Assembly (NCBI RefSeq): GCF_042453785.1
Contig: NC_091667.1
Location: 33,100,001 to 33,164,000, forward strand
Length of the DNA: 64,000 nucleotides
From: Malus domestica
Taxonomy: Eukaryota; Streptophyta; Magnoliopsida; Rosales; Rosaceae
Direction: 5' to 3'
Made by a program: the position numbers and the translations under genes. The notes beneath the pieces were generated by a model. The model saw nothing but the letters and a program-made list of their open reading frames with translations, was not told where the DNA came from and searched no databases. This document shows positions 9,011 through 19,831 of the stretch, one piece after another. Every line of letters starts with the position of its first letter. Positions within the stretch are counted from its first letter, which is position 1.

Positions 9011-12000
9011 ATGGCTGCTTCTTCTTATTCTGACATTCGTTGGAAATACGATGTGTTCATCAATTTCAGAGGGGAAGACACTTACGACAGCTTCATCAGC
9101 CATCTCTACGGAGCCCTGCTGCAGAAACAGATCAACACCTTCATTGATGCTGAAGAGCTCAGAAAAGGCGACCGCCTTCCCGAGCTCCTGACAGCGATTC
9201 AAGAGTCAAGGCTTTCGCTTGTAGTTTTCTCTCGAAACTATGCTCTTTCCACTTGCTGCTTGAAAGAACTCGTGGAAATCTTGGAATGCAGCTATACTAA
9301 GAACCAGATTGTGGTCCCCGTTTTCTACCAAGTTGATCCGGCTACCGTTCGTAAACTGAAGAACAGTTTCGCGGAAGCTTTTGCTCAGCACGATCTCGAT
9401 TGTAACGTTGAAATGGAGAAGGTTCAGAGCTGGAGATCCGCTCTTACAACAGCCACCAATATTTCCGGCTGGGATGAGCGAAACTATAAGTAAATTCTAA
9501 TTTGTTTAGTTTCCTATTAATTTTTGAGATTTTTGTAATGTTTAGGCATAAATTTTTTGTTTTAAATTTATGCAAAACGGTTGTAAAAATTCATTAGATC
9601 TCCATATGCAAGATCTATTGTTGCTTTTTGAGACTATTATATATCGTGAAAGAAAAAAATGGAAAACCTATGTAAAATCTACTTTCAATGAAACTAAAAA
9701 TTAAAAACTAAAGGCCAAAATTTGAAAACTAAAAATTTAGATTAAAAACAAAATAGTTATCAAAACGACCCAATAATTATTATTTGGTGTTGTTATTATA
9801 TTGTTTTTAATTTTGACAGGGATGATGCAGAGCTTATTGAGGAAATTGTGGAAGATGTTTTTACGAAATTGAAGCAATTCTCATCAACATCAAGCAAATA
9901 CGACGTGTTCATCAGTTTCAGAGGGGAAGACACTCGCAGGGGCTTCGTCAGCCATCTTTACAAAGCTCTGTGTCAGAAATCAATCAACACCTACATTGAT
10001 GCCAAAGAGCTTAGAAGAGGCGACCCCCTTACCAAGCTCCTGATAGCGGCTCGAGAGTCAAAGATTTCGCTTCTAATTTTATCTGAAAACTATGCTTCTT
10101 CCACTTGGAGCTTGAAAGAACTCGTGGAAATCTGGAAATCCAAGTATACCAAGAACCAGATTGTGCTCCCCATTTTCTACCAAGTTGAACCATCTGATGT
10201 TGGTGGACTCGAGACAAGTTTTGCGGAAGCTTTTGCTCAGCACGATCTCGATTCTAACGCCGAAGTGGAAGTGGTTCGGAGATGGAGACTGGCTCTTAGA
10301 ACGACCCCCCATTTAGGCGGCTGGGTTTCGGGAGACTTTAGGTAAATTCTAAACTGTTTTAATTTCCTATTATTTTTTGAGATTTTTTTAAAGACCATTA
10401 GATTCCTATATTGCAAGATCTAATTGTTGATTTTTAGAACTGTATTATACCATGAAAGAAAAATTGAATAACTTGTTTGATAACTATTCTGAGTGAAACT
10501 AAAACTTGAAAACCCAAAATGTTTAAACTCAAAATCTAGATTTAAAAAAAAAAATATTAAAACGAGATAATTACCAAAACAACCCATTAATTATTATTCG
10601 ATGTTGTTATTATATTGGTTTTTAAACTTGACAGGAATGATGCAAAGCTTATTGAGAAAATTGTGGAAGATGTTTCTGGGAAATTGATCCACATCTCACC
10701 AATGCGATCAATACATACAGGCTTGGTTGAAATGGATTCTCATGTGCATGAAATGCTATATTTATTAAATCCTGATGGAGTTAAAACGAATGATATTCGC
10801 GTTGTTGGAATATGGGGTATGGGTGGTATAGGCAAAACAGCCATTGCTAGAGCTGTTTATGATGAAATCGCTTGTCGATTTGACACTTGTTGCTTTCTTG
10901 GAAACGTCAAGGAGGGTTTCATGAAGCATGGCGAACTACATATGCAGAAAAAACTTCTATCAGGTATCTCAGGCAAGAAGGTGGGGACTTCCGACATATT
11001 GAATAAAGGTTTCCACGAGATGTTAAAAAGGCTTTGTCAGATGAAAAAAGTTCTTGTTGTTGTTGATGATGTGGACCAATTAGCTCAAATTGAAGCCTTA
11101 CTCGAAAAGCAACGTTTTTTGGGTGGTGGAAGTAGAATCATTATAACAACTAGAAATGTGCAATTACTACGTGTAGCTGATGTGGTGTATAGGCCCAAGG
11201 TTTTAAGTGATTATGAAGCTCTGGAACTCTTTGGGGTGTACGCCTTCGGAACAAACCAACCCAATATAGAATATGATCATCTTTCGAGGTGTTTCATACA
11301 ATATGCTCACGGTTTGCCATTAGCACTCAAAGTCTTGGGAGCTTATCTTCGTCAGAGAACTATAGACGAGTGGAAAAGTGTGTTACACAAATTAACAGTA
11401 ATCCCGCTAAGGGAAATTCATGATGTGCTTAAAACAAGCTTCGATGAACTAGATTACATAGAGAAGGAGATCTTTCTAGATATTGCATGTTTCTTCAAAG
11501 GGATGGATAAAGACTATGCTACCGCAATTTTGGACGGTTGTGGTTTCTATCCTCATATGGGAATAAGAGTTCTAATCGATCGAGCTCTCATAACTGTCTC
11601 ACAGTTGGGGAACCTGGAGATGCCTGATTTACTAGTGGAAATGGGTCGAGAAATAGTCCGACAAGAATCTATCAGAGAACCTGGAAGACGAAGTAGGTTG
11701 TGGAATTATAAAGATGTTCATCATGTGCTAACTCAAAATACGGTAAGAAATCTTTTTCTTATGCAATGTTTAGTAGAAAGCTTCAACTTTTGACCAAAAT
11801 GTATTTCTTAGGCCGGTTTGATAACCATTTTTGTTTCCACTTCTTTATTTTTAGTTATACTTTTTTTTAATAATTGAAAATTGAAAAATTACCGAACAAG
11901 TTATGTGTTTTCAGTTTTTAGGTTTCTAAAAAAAAAAAATCAAAACAAAAAGTTGAAAAATGAAACAAAATAATTATCAAAAGACTCCTTAAGAACACAT

Positions 12001-12840
12001 GCATTAACTTCATAATCTAAACTATGATTCTCTGTTTTTTCTTCACTTTGATTTGCACAGGCTACAGAAGCAGTTGAAAGCATAATCCTGGATTTGTCGA
12101 ACTCAGATAATGTATGCTTAAATGCTGAAGCTTTTGCTAATATGACTCGACTAAGACTTCTCAAGATCGGTCATAATCATTTCGGCGAACAACACCTGAT
12201 TGGGCACTTAAAGTTTCTTTTTCGTGAGTTAAGGTGTCTCTCCTGGCATGGATTTCCTCTTGAGTCTTTGCCATCCAACTGTCAATTCAAAAATCTTGTT
12301 GACATTGACATGCGATATAGTCTCATTGAACGACTTTGGGAAGGAATCAAGGTATGTACAATCATCATTTACATGTATATGTTTCTTTTAAATTTTTGGG
12401 TTTTGAGATGTCTTATTAAGTAATGCATGTTTTCTTGAATGTTTTAACAGAAGCTGGAAAAGTTGAAGTTCATCGATTTAAGTTATTGTCTATACCTTAA
12501 GGAAACCCCTGATTTCACAGAGATGCCCAATCTTGAGAAGCTAATTCTTCTAGGTTGTAGAAGTTTAGTTGAGGTTCACTCATCTTTTTCGACTCTTACA
12601 AACCTTGTGTTATTGAATCTGAGCGGGTGCGAAAAAATTAAGATTCTAGCTGGCAGCATATGTATGCCATCTCTCAAAACCCTTGATCTTTCTGGCTGCT
12701 CGAGTCTTGAGATGTTTCCAGATACTCTAGAAGTTATGGAGGAACTATCGGAGCTTAATTTATCGGGGTCAAAAATTAAAAACCTACCCTTGCCAATTAA
12801 AAATCTACATGGGCTTCGTATTTTGGGCCTAGATGATTAA
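9011..12840 (+). CDS. TIR-TIR-NB-ARC-LRR disease-resistance protein with truncated LRR
   Basis: Proposed exons are 9011-9489, 9820-10341, 10635-11742, 12061-12351 and 12451-12840, all with GT-AG borders and joined frames; the product is 929 aa. TIR1 covers about residues 12-150 (YDVFINFRGEDT, putative catalytic Glu86 in the STCCLKELVEI segment). A short linker (DDAELIEEIVEDV) leads straight into TIR2, about 186-330 (YDVFISFRGEDT, Glu260). NB-ARC follows: P-loop GMGGIGKT 395-402, kinase-2 VLVVVDDVD with Asp478-479, SRIIITTR, GLPLA 560-564, and MPD 663-665 where MHD is expected. Exons 4-5 encode the start of the LRR, ending at a TAA. TNLs normally have one TIR and several hundred more LRR residues. 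TIR domains in this family are NADases and the LRR senses effectors. This copy has a doubled signalling end and a shortened sensor end. The start is the first ATG before the TIR. Confidence 0.82.
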
Positions 12841-13210
12841 GGAGTCTTCCAAACAGCATTTGTCAACTTAAATCCCCGATTTATCTTTCTCTTTCTGGTT
12901 GTACAAACTTTGAGGTGATTCTAAGCATTGTAGAATTCAGAAGGTGTGTAGAGCTCCGGCTTGGGAGTTTACACCACCTCCTTACCTGTTGCTCGTGGGT
13001 TTTTTCCCACTGGTTTCTTTCGTTGGCTGTGTGCAATTTGTAATTGGGTTTCTTTTCTTATAATTATGTTGTGTTGGTATGAACTTACCTTTTTCTCAAA
13101 AAAAAAAAAGCATTGTAGAAAATATGGAAGGATTAAGAGAGCTTTACTTGGATTGAAAATCTATCAAAGAGCTTTCCCTCTCGATTTAACGGCTTCAAGG
13201 GCTTGTTATT
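12841..13210 (+). pseudogene. decayed continuation of the TNL leucine-rich repeats
   Basis: Just after the stop at 12838-12840, another frame reads LRSLPNSICQLKS and YLSLSGCTNFE, standard TNL LRR sequence. A small indel at about 12838 has therefore shifted the frame. The LRR resumes after the retroposon at 12936-13107 with SIVENMEGLRELYLD, followed by in-frame stops near 13154 and 13187. These lesions mean the ancestral gene had a longer LRR and that the tail is no longer under protein-level selection. Confidence 0.78.
12936..13107 (+). mobile_element. retroposed insertion with poly(A) and 13-bp TSD
   Basis: A 172-bp segment ends in a run of A and is bounded by the identical 13-mer AAGCATTGTAGAA (12923-12935 and 13108-13120). 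It interrupts the LRR reading frame in the middle of SIVEN. A poly(A) tail plus a target duplication of this length indicates L1-type retroposition, either a 5'-truncated LINE or a SINE. The TTTTTTCCCACTGG motif resembles plant LINE 3' regions as I recall them. No coding frame is present. Confidence 0.85.
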
Positions 13211-13327
13211 AAGAGGTGTTGTCAAGTGAGGATTTGAGAGGATTTTAATAGACTTATCTAAGATTTCATAAGATTATGTAGAATTCTTTAAAATCCATAT
13301 AGATTTTAGAATATTTGGGAAGATTCA

Positions 13328-13403
13328 GGGTAAGGCTAGCCGACATTCACCTCTCTCAGAGCCTGCGTAAAGCGGGAGCCTTATGCACTGGGTACGACCT
13401 TTT
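13328..13403 (+). mobile_element. 5'-truncated Au-like SINE
   Basis: The body ends AGCGGGAGCCTTATGCACTG then GGTACGACC and a T run, which is the characteristic 3' end of the plant Au-type SINE family as I recall it. It is flanked by TTTGGGAAGATTCA at 13314-13327 and 13404-13417, a perfect target duplication. Only about 75 bp of the 3' part is present. Confidence 0.78.
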
Positions 13404-13419
13404 TTTGGGAAGATTCATA

Positions 13420-14055
13420 TACTATTGATTTTGATAGATTTTGCAGCGCTGAATCTTGACCATCAAATAAATCAAATTGTGATAAATGTACATTGATCAT
13501 AAACTGATCAAATGAAACTGCATTTGGTTCATCCTTTGGAGCTTCATCCCTTGGAGCCGAAAAAAAAATCAACATTATCACATAAACCCAACTCCTTAAT
13601 GATCCTCAGCTGCATGCCTTTCCAGTTTCCAGTCCTGCTTCCTCCCCACTTTAATCTTATCCCTTTCCAATCCCTGCTAATCTCTCTCTTCTGACTCTCT
13701 CTTTCACTCCTCTTCCTTCACAACCCAATTCCCAATTCTCCACACATGAACCCATGTCGTAGAAGGGTGATTAGAAAATACTTCGAAAAAGCTCAAAAGG
13801 GTAAGTGGAAAAAGGGAGAAAGAACAAGAATTGATCGGTGCGTGAAAAAAAAAAAAAAAACTAAATATGTGACTAATTGGGACCCAACGACTCTACTACA
13901 TATGAGAAATGATGCAACCCAACATCATTTTTATCCATAAATGATGCGACCCTGCAATGAAAATTGAAGAAAAAAAAGAGGTCTTGGATTTTGATCAAAG
14001 TTGGACCTTTCTACTAGTGACTAGTGAGTACTACAAAAGAAAGGAGAGGTCTCAC
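13420..14055. other. spacer between convergent TNL genes
   Basis: No coding exon for either TNL was recognised here. There is a CT-rich stretch near 13675-13715 and an A-run at 13846-13860. The LRR exons expected for the minus-strand gene are absent. Confidence 0.5.
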
Positions 14056-16033
14056 TGTATTATGAGTTAACACATGACATGACGAACATTTTCATTGTTT
14101 CACAACCTACTGCGCCTCCCCGATTCTTTGGTAGATTCTTGGCGGACGATTTCACAACCCATTTCCTCTAGTAAATCTTGCATCTCCAGTATACCGTCAG
14201 ATGAGATAGCTACAAGAGCTCTACCAACTAGAACGTCTAATCCAGTATGGGGATGGAAGCCACAACCCTCCATAATCCTTGTTGCGTAGTCTTTTTTCAT
14301 TTGTTTAAAGAAACAAGCGATATCTAGAAATATTTCCTTCTGCAAACCATCTAGTCCATCAAAGCTTGTTCTAAGAACTTTCTGAATTCCCTTATGCGGG
14401 TTTCTCTTGATTTTCTTTAACTCATCTTTCCACACAAGTACACTTTTGTTATCGAGAAAAGCTCCCAAGACTTTTAGTGCTAAAGGCAGACCTTGAGCAT
14501 ACTTTATGAAATGGCTTGACAGATCATTGTATTCTCCCATGGGTTGTTTTGTACTGAAAGCATACTGCTTAAAAAGTTCAAGAGCCTGATCATCTTTTAA
14601 CAACTCGGGCTCATATATCTCATCAACTCTACTTGGTGATTGTTTATCTCTGGTTGTAATAATGATTCGACTTCTGCCACCAAATGACAGTTTCTTTCCA
14701 ATTAAGGCTTCAATTTGGGCTGAATTGTCGACATTATCAAGAACAAGTAAAAGTTTTTTCTTACCTAACCTTTCCGACATCACCTGGAAACCATAACTCA
14801 AAATGTCCGAACTCCCAACCTTCTTGTTTGTGATACTAGATAGAAGTTCTGCCTGCATATTTACTGGTGCTTCACTTGCATCAACCGCTGGGAAACGTCC
14901 CTTGACATTTTCAAGAAAGCAACTACCATCAAATTGATGTTTGATTTTGTCATAAACAGCTCTAGCAATGGTGGTTTTGCCTATACCACCCATACCCCAT
15001 ATTCCGACAAGGCGAACACCATCCACCTGAGGACATAACAGCAAATCCATTTTCTGTAAGTGGGGATCCATTCCAACCAAGCCATTCTTTTCACTTGATG
15101 ATCTGTTGATCAATTTCTTGAATATACCTTGTACAATGTCCTCAATAAGCTTGGCATCATCCCTATGAAATTTTAAAAGGAGTATAAAAAAGGAGTTAGA
15201 GTAAGCCATAATTTCGTACTATTGCTAGTAAGATATGTATTGACAGTTTGACATACTGAACTAAAACTTAATTTAGTTCTTTAAGTCCAGCTAGAATTTA
15301 CTTTAACCTGCATATAAAGTCTCCATTTTCTGCATATTTGTCAATTTTTATGTTTGTGACTATCTTGTTAATCAGTTTGCTCTTAACTTTTCATAGATGA
15401 CAAAGATCTAGGCGGGTTACATGTTGTACTAGCATCATAGATATGTATCAACAATAATTTTTCGCTAAACTAAAAGCCTAAAACTAATTAATTAGATTAT
15501 AAAGAAGTGAGAGTACTAAAACTAGTTACTTGTAATCTCGTGAGTCCCAGCCAGATAAATTGGCTGCTCTAGTTAGAGCGGATTTCCAGCTCCGCAGCTC
15601 TTCCATGCCGGTGTTAGAATCCTGTTCCTGTTTAGAAAAACTTTCTGCAAAACTTTCCTGGAGTTTACGAACATGAGTTGGACTAACTTGGTAAAAAAAT
15701 GGGCACCACAATCTGCTCCTGTGTATCCATGCATTCCAGGATTTGGACAAGTTCTTTCATGCACCATGTGGAAGAAGCGTAGTTTTGAATAAAAACCACA
15801 ATCGAAAGCCTTGAGCCATTAATAGCTGACAGTAGCTGTGAAAGGTCGTTGCCTTTTCTAAGCTTTTTGGCGTCAATGAAGGTTTTGATTGAGTTCTGAA
15901 CCAGAGCTTTGTATAGATGGCTGACAAATATCTTGCGAGTGTCCTCGCCTCTAAAATTAAGGAAGACATCATATATCCAATGGCGGGCGGGGCCAGATGA
16001 AGAAGAAGAAGGATAAGCCATTAGCAAGCTCAA
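14056..16033 (-). pseudogene. TIR-NB-ARC gene, frameshifted and truncated
   Basis: Two exons are recognised on the minus strand: 16033..15530 (TIR) and 15162..14056 (NB-ARC). The TIR has YDVFLNFRGEDTRK and STWCMKELVQIL, with the catalytic Glu kept. The NB-ARC has GMGGIGKTT, kinase-2 LLLVLDNVD (Asn in place of the second Asp), SRIIITTRD, GLPLA and MQD instead of MHD. Three lesions are visible. An extra base in an A7/T7 run (15693-15699) shifts the TIR frame just before the YQVSPTHV motif. TGA at 14102..14100 replaces the Trp codon expected after GRRSRL. A repeated CATGT at about 14075-14085 shifts the frame again before a good splice donor at 14055. No LRR follows. It converges on the TIR-TIR gene. 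The TIR frameshift could be a sequencing error; the other lesions are less easily explained so. Confidence 0.8.
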
Positions 16034-16359
16034 GATTGATTGCAGCTGGTGAAAGATGATCGGCTAGCCTACTAGTTGCAAAGCAAAGCACAAGTTTGAT
16101 TCATGTTTCATGTTTCATCCTTGGAAACATCGTGAGCATCTGTCTGTTTTTGGCTCTTTCTCTGTTTTTTCCCCTTTGCTTTGGGGTTTATGAACTACAA
16201 TAAACGCACACGCACACGCGCACGCACATATATAAAGTATAGAATCTAAGATGAAATGCCTACAATATCCAAATACTAAGAAAACTTCAAAAGTTGGAGA
16301 CATTTTTTGGGACAAATTACTTACATGTTTTGTTGTGATTTTTGCTCTTTGCATGTTTC

Positions 16360-16860
16360 CTCTTTGTACACCGTTGATACTGATGCTAATAGGTTAGCCC
16401 CGGAACTCAGCCATATCGCCCAAATTTCTGCAACATCGCTGTTTTGGGCAGGTACCGTTGGTCCTTGATTGTTGTCTTGATGTATACCAGTTCTGTCTAC
16501 GTCAAGGTATCTCAAATACAGCAAGTCCTTGGCAACGTAGGAAGTTTTGAGCACCCGCAGAGAGTGTGCCACTGAAGGGTTGCCAAATTGCAGGTAGTGT
16601 CTGGAAGATTGACAAGTCTTTTGTAGTTGTTGAAATCTAAACCGAGCCGTTCGGTTGAAACCGGAAGCTCTCCAGTAGATGTTCTACCCAAATAAACCCC
16701 TATTCCATATTTTCCACAATGTTTGGAAACACCTTTACCTTTTTACTACCAGAAAGTGTAATAACTCTAAGGGACTTGAGTTGACAAATGCTGCTAGTAA
16801 GGCTTTCAACTGCGTGCAAAACTATATTGTCAAAGTAACATGCCCCGTAAGATTATAAAC
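16360..16860 (-). pseudogene. orphan TNL LRR fragment
   Basis: On the minus strand the sequence reads LTSSICQLKSLRVITLSGS, then VFPNIVENME, then after frame changes LVNLPDTTCNLATLQ and LLYLRYLDVDRTGI. These are TNL LRR motifs with stops and frame shifts between them. It lies upstream of the minus-strand TIR exon, so it cannot be that gene's own LRR. It is probably the 3' end of a further TNL copy whose TIR-NB part has been lost. It ends in a splice-donor-like GTAAGT near 16320. Confidence 0.65.
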
Positions 16861-16869
16861 AGACGAGGG

Positions 16870-18110
16870 CAATAGGGGCGCCCAAAGGAACTTAAAATTC
16901 AAGATGGCGGCTTAAACAAATTGGGTTTCTAAAGATCCTTTTTGGGTGTCAATAAAACACTCATAAGAGTGAAATAAGTTGATAGTTTGTAATGGGGACT
17001 CAGCCAAAGCGTGTCAATTCACTTGTTTGGATATATACATGTCTCTGTGATAATGAGTCCGAGTCTAGTCCAAGAAGAACCCATGAGCATTAGGCAGTCC
17101 GCGCCGTTCATCGGCATTTGAGGAAAACAATTGCACAAGAGAAACTAGCATAGCCGAAGGTTCCCAAACTTGTAACCCTAAATTTAAATGGATTTCTAAT
17201 TTTCTGAATAACCTAATAAACCTTGCAACGCACGTCAGAATTATGTAAGAGTCCTTTGAGAAACGATTATTACTGTAAATGAATGGGGTGGACCGTGGAG
17301 TGGTTGGAAACTTGGAGGACCTTTCCTTTGTATAAAACTTGTTTACTTTTGGGGTGGGGTGAGACTTTGGGCAATATATATTAATGCAATTGTAATCTGC
17401 TCAACGTACGTAAGTCAATTATACAAGCAAAGCTGATGTGACATTAATAAACTTAAAACGAGCCGCGCCAGTGTATTAATTCGTCACAAGGATTATCGTA
17501 AGATTGATTTTTCTAGTGTAAATTGAAGTATGGTATATATCGAGATTTTTAGCTGTTAGATAAGTATATATTAAATTAAATTTTTTATGGCAGATGAGAA
17601 GATCAAATTTAGGCTAGCAATGAAGGAATTATTTAGTATAGTCGAAAATATTCTATACTTCAAAATTAACAATCATTAGATTTTTTTGTCAAAATTATAA
17701 AAACAAAAAGTTAACGATTGAAAACATACTCAAAAGTATCATAAAATTTTCGAGCAAAAACTCTTAACATGATATTGATTCTTTTCACGTGAGATTATCT
17801 CATAAATAGTTAACGTTGTACGATAGATGGTTTGAAGGGAGTAATTTTCTAGTGTACTCAAATACAAGTTGTACATTACGTATTATTATATGAATAGTGA
17901 AATGTTTTATTTATGTGAGTTACTAATTAACAAGCAAGTGATCCTTTACCGTAGTGATAAAAAAGTATTGAGTTATTACATGTCGGCGTGGGTTCTAACT
18001 TTTTCAATAACTAATCTAACATCTAATTTACCAAAATTTACTGTTTGACAAAAAAAGAAGTTATTAATTAACACAAGTGTTTCATTTTTTATACAACATG
18101 TTTCAGCTGT
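16870..18110. other. intergenic DNA, no gene seen
   Basis: AT-rich sequence without coding signal. No repeat was recognised with confidence. Confidence 0.5.
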
Positions 18111-18116
18111 ACAGAG

Positions 18117-18735
18117 AAATCTTTCATGCGAGAGGAGAATATGCCCAGCTAGGTTGCCACGTGGAAAGTGATGGTACATGATTTTCTTGGAATTGGATTA
18201 TCTCGTGAGCAAATGGTTGGGTCCTCATGATTTACTAATATGGACAGTTGGATTTTAATCTAACGGCTACAAATAGGAGATTTTTCTAAAAATTATAATA
18301 ATTGTAGCCGTTGACTTAAAATTCAACGGCCCTTGTTAGTGGGTCACTTTTTGTACAATAATATGTGATATATCACTCCATGTTTAGAAATCTTTCATGG
18401 GAAAGGCAAATATGCCCAGCTAGGTTGCCACGTGGAAAGTGATGGTACATAGTTTTCTTGGATTGGATTCTCTCGTTAGCAAATGGTGGGATCCTCATGA
18501 TTTACTAACATGATTAGTTGGATTTTTATCCAATGACTACAAACAAGAGATCTTTTTAAAAATTATAATAATTGTAGCAGTTGACTTAAAATTCAACGGC
18601 CCTTGTTAGTGGGTCACTTTTTGTACAATAATATGTGATGTATCACTCCATGTTTAGAAATCATTCATGGGAAAGGGGAATATGCCCAGCTAGGTTGCCA
18701 CGTGGAAAGTTGACGGTACATGGTTTTCTTGGGTT
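18117..18735. repeat. tandem repeat, 270-bp unit, 2.3 copies, with ACGTGG boxes
   Basis: The phrase atgcccagctaggttgccac occurs at 18141, 18412 and 18682 (spacing 271 and 270). Each copy has GCCACGTGG, a G-box/ABRE-like core. Within each full unit, TTGGATTTTAATCTAACGG and a reverse-complement-like partner (CCGTTGACTTAAAATTCAA) form an inverted repeat, so the unit probably includes a small foldback element. Copies 1 and 2 are complete and copy 3 ends near 18735. No gene was identified immediately downstream. Confidence 0.85.
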
Positions 18736-18939
18736 TCATGTAAACTTTTTGTTTTCTGCAGGCAAGCGACAGATCAGTTGTTGTCGATCACCACGTTGTA
18801 TTTATTTATATTATAATTCGTTTTATTTGGATTTATGCTTACCGGCTTTGTTTGTATTTTCTATATTTGACCAAATAATAGAAAGTGGAAACTCTGTCCA
18901 GCCACACGTGGAATCTTATAAATACGTCAATAACGTTTA

Positions 18940-19831
18940 GGCCTCGTTTGGCATGCCGTATAAGACCACCGGATAGTATTAATAGTACGAAACAGATGTT
19001 TGGTGAACTTCGTATTAAATAAGCACCGGATTATTTAATCCGGGCCCACTCATTTTATACTCCTCCCACCCGCTTATTTATCCCAACCAAAACCTCCGTA
19101 TAATTTAGTCGGGTCATCTCTCTCGCTCACTTCGTCCCCCTCTCTCTCGCAGCACTCTCCTGGCTCACTTCGTCCCCCTCCTTTGTCCCCCCATTGCTCC
19201 GCCACTCCTTCCTTCCCCAATAACACCGACCCCCGAACCTCCACATCTCCTCCGCCGCTCCCAGCAACCCAACTCTTTCTTTCTGCAGAATTCTCAGAAC
19301 TCGAGCTACAAAACGCTAACTTTTCGAATTGGGTTTCTCTAGGAATTGTAGAGAATTATAGGACTGGAGATGTTTTATGAGTTTTTAGCTTAATTGTTCC
19401 CTGATTTTGTTGATGGATTTGGGCGATTTGGGGGTGGGACGGAGAGATTTGGGACAACTTTGTGGCTGCTGGGTTCTTCCTGCATTTGACAACTTTGTTT
19501 TTTTCTATTCTTTTTCTTTTCCAGTAATCATCAAACTGGGTTTTCGGGGGGGGGGGGGGGGGGTGCAGAGAGATCTGCGACTGAGAGAGAGGGAGGGAGT
19601 TTGGGGGGTGCAGAGAGATTTGCGGAAAAAAAAAAGATGACTTCAATTTTTTTTAATTTTATTTTAAATTTGATTTCTCTTATCCGGTATAATACCAAAC
19701 ACAGTATAAATAATACGATCATTAATCCAATACTGCACCAAACGCCCGATTAATTTAGTCAGTACTATCCGATGACTATTTATCTTATCCGACAGAAATA
19801 ATCAGTACAGTCCGAGCTGCCAAACGAGACC
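18940..19831. mobile_element. Harbinger-like non-autonomous element, 892 bp
   Basis: The ends GGCCTCGTTTGGCATGCCG and, in reverse complement, GGTCTCGTTTGGCAGCTCGG are terminal inverted repeats. TTA flanks both sides (18937-18939 and 19832-19834). Subterminal CGGATAGTA-type motifs are also inverted. The interior is CT-rich and contains a G-run of about 18 (19546-19563). No transposase frame was found. The 3-bp TTA duplication supports PIF/Harbinger. Confidence 0.8.

Noticed and set aside
18635-18940. Open frame of 101 codons in and after the 270-bp repeat
   Set aside because: The first part is tandem repeat sequence and no domain is visible; a splice-acceptor-like site at 18761 is not enough to call a gene.
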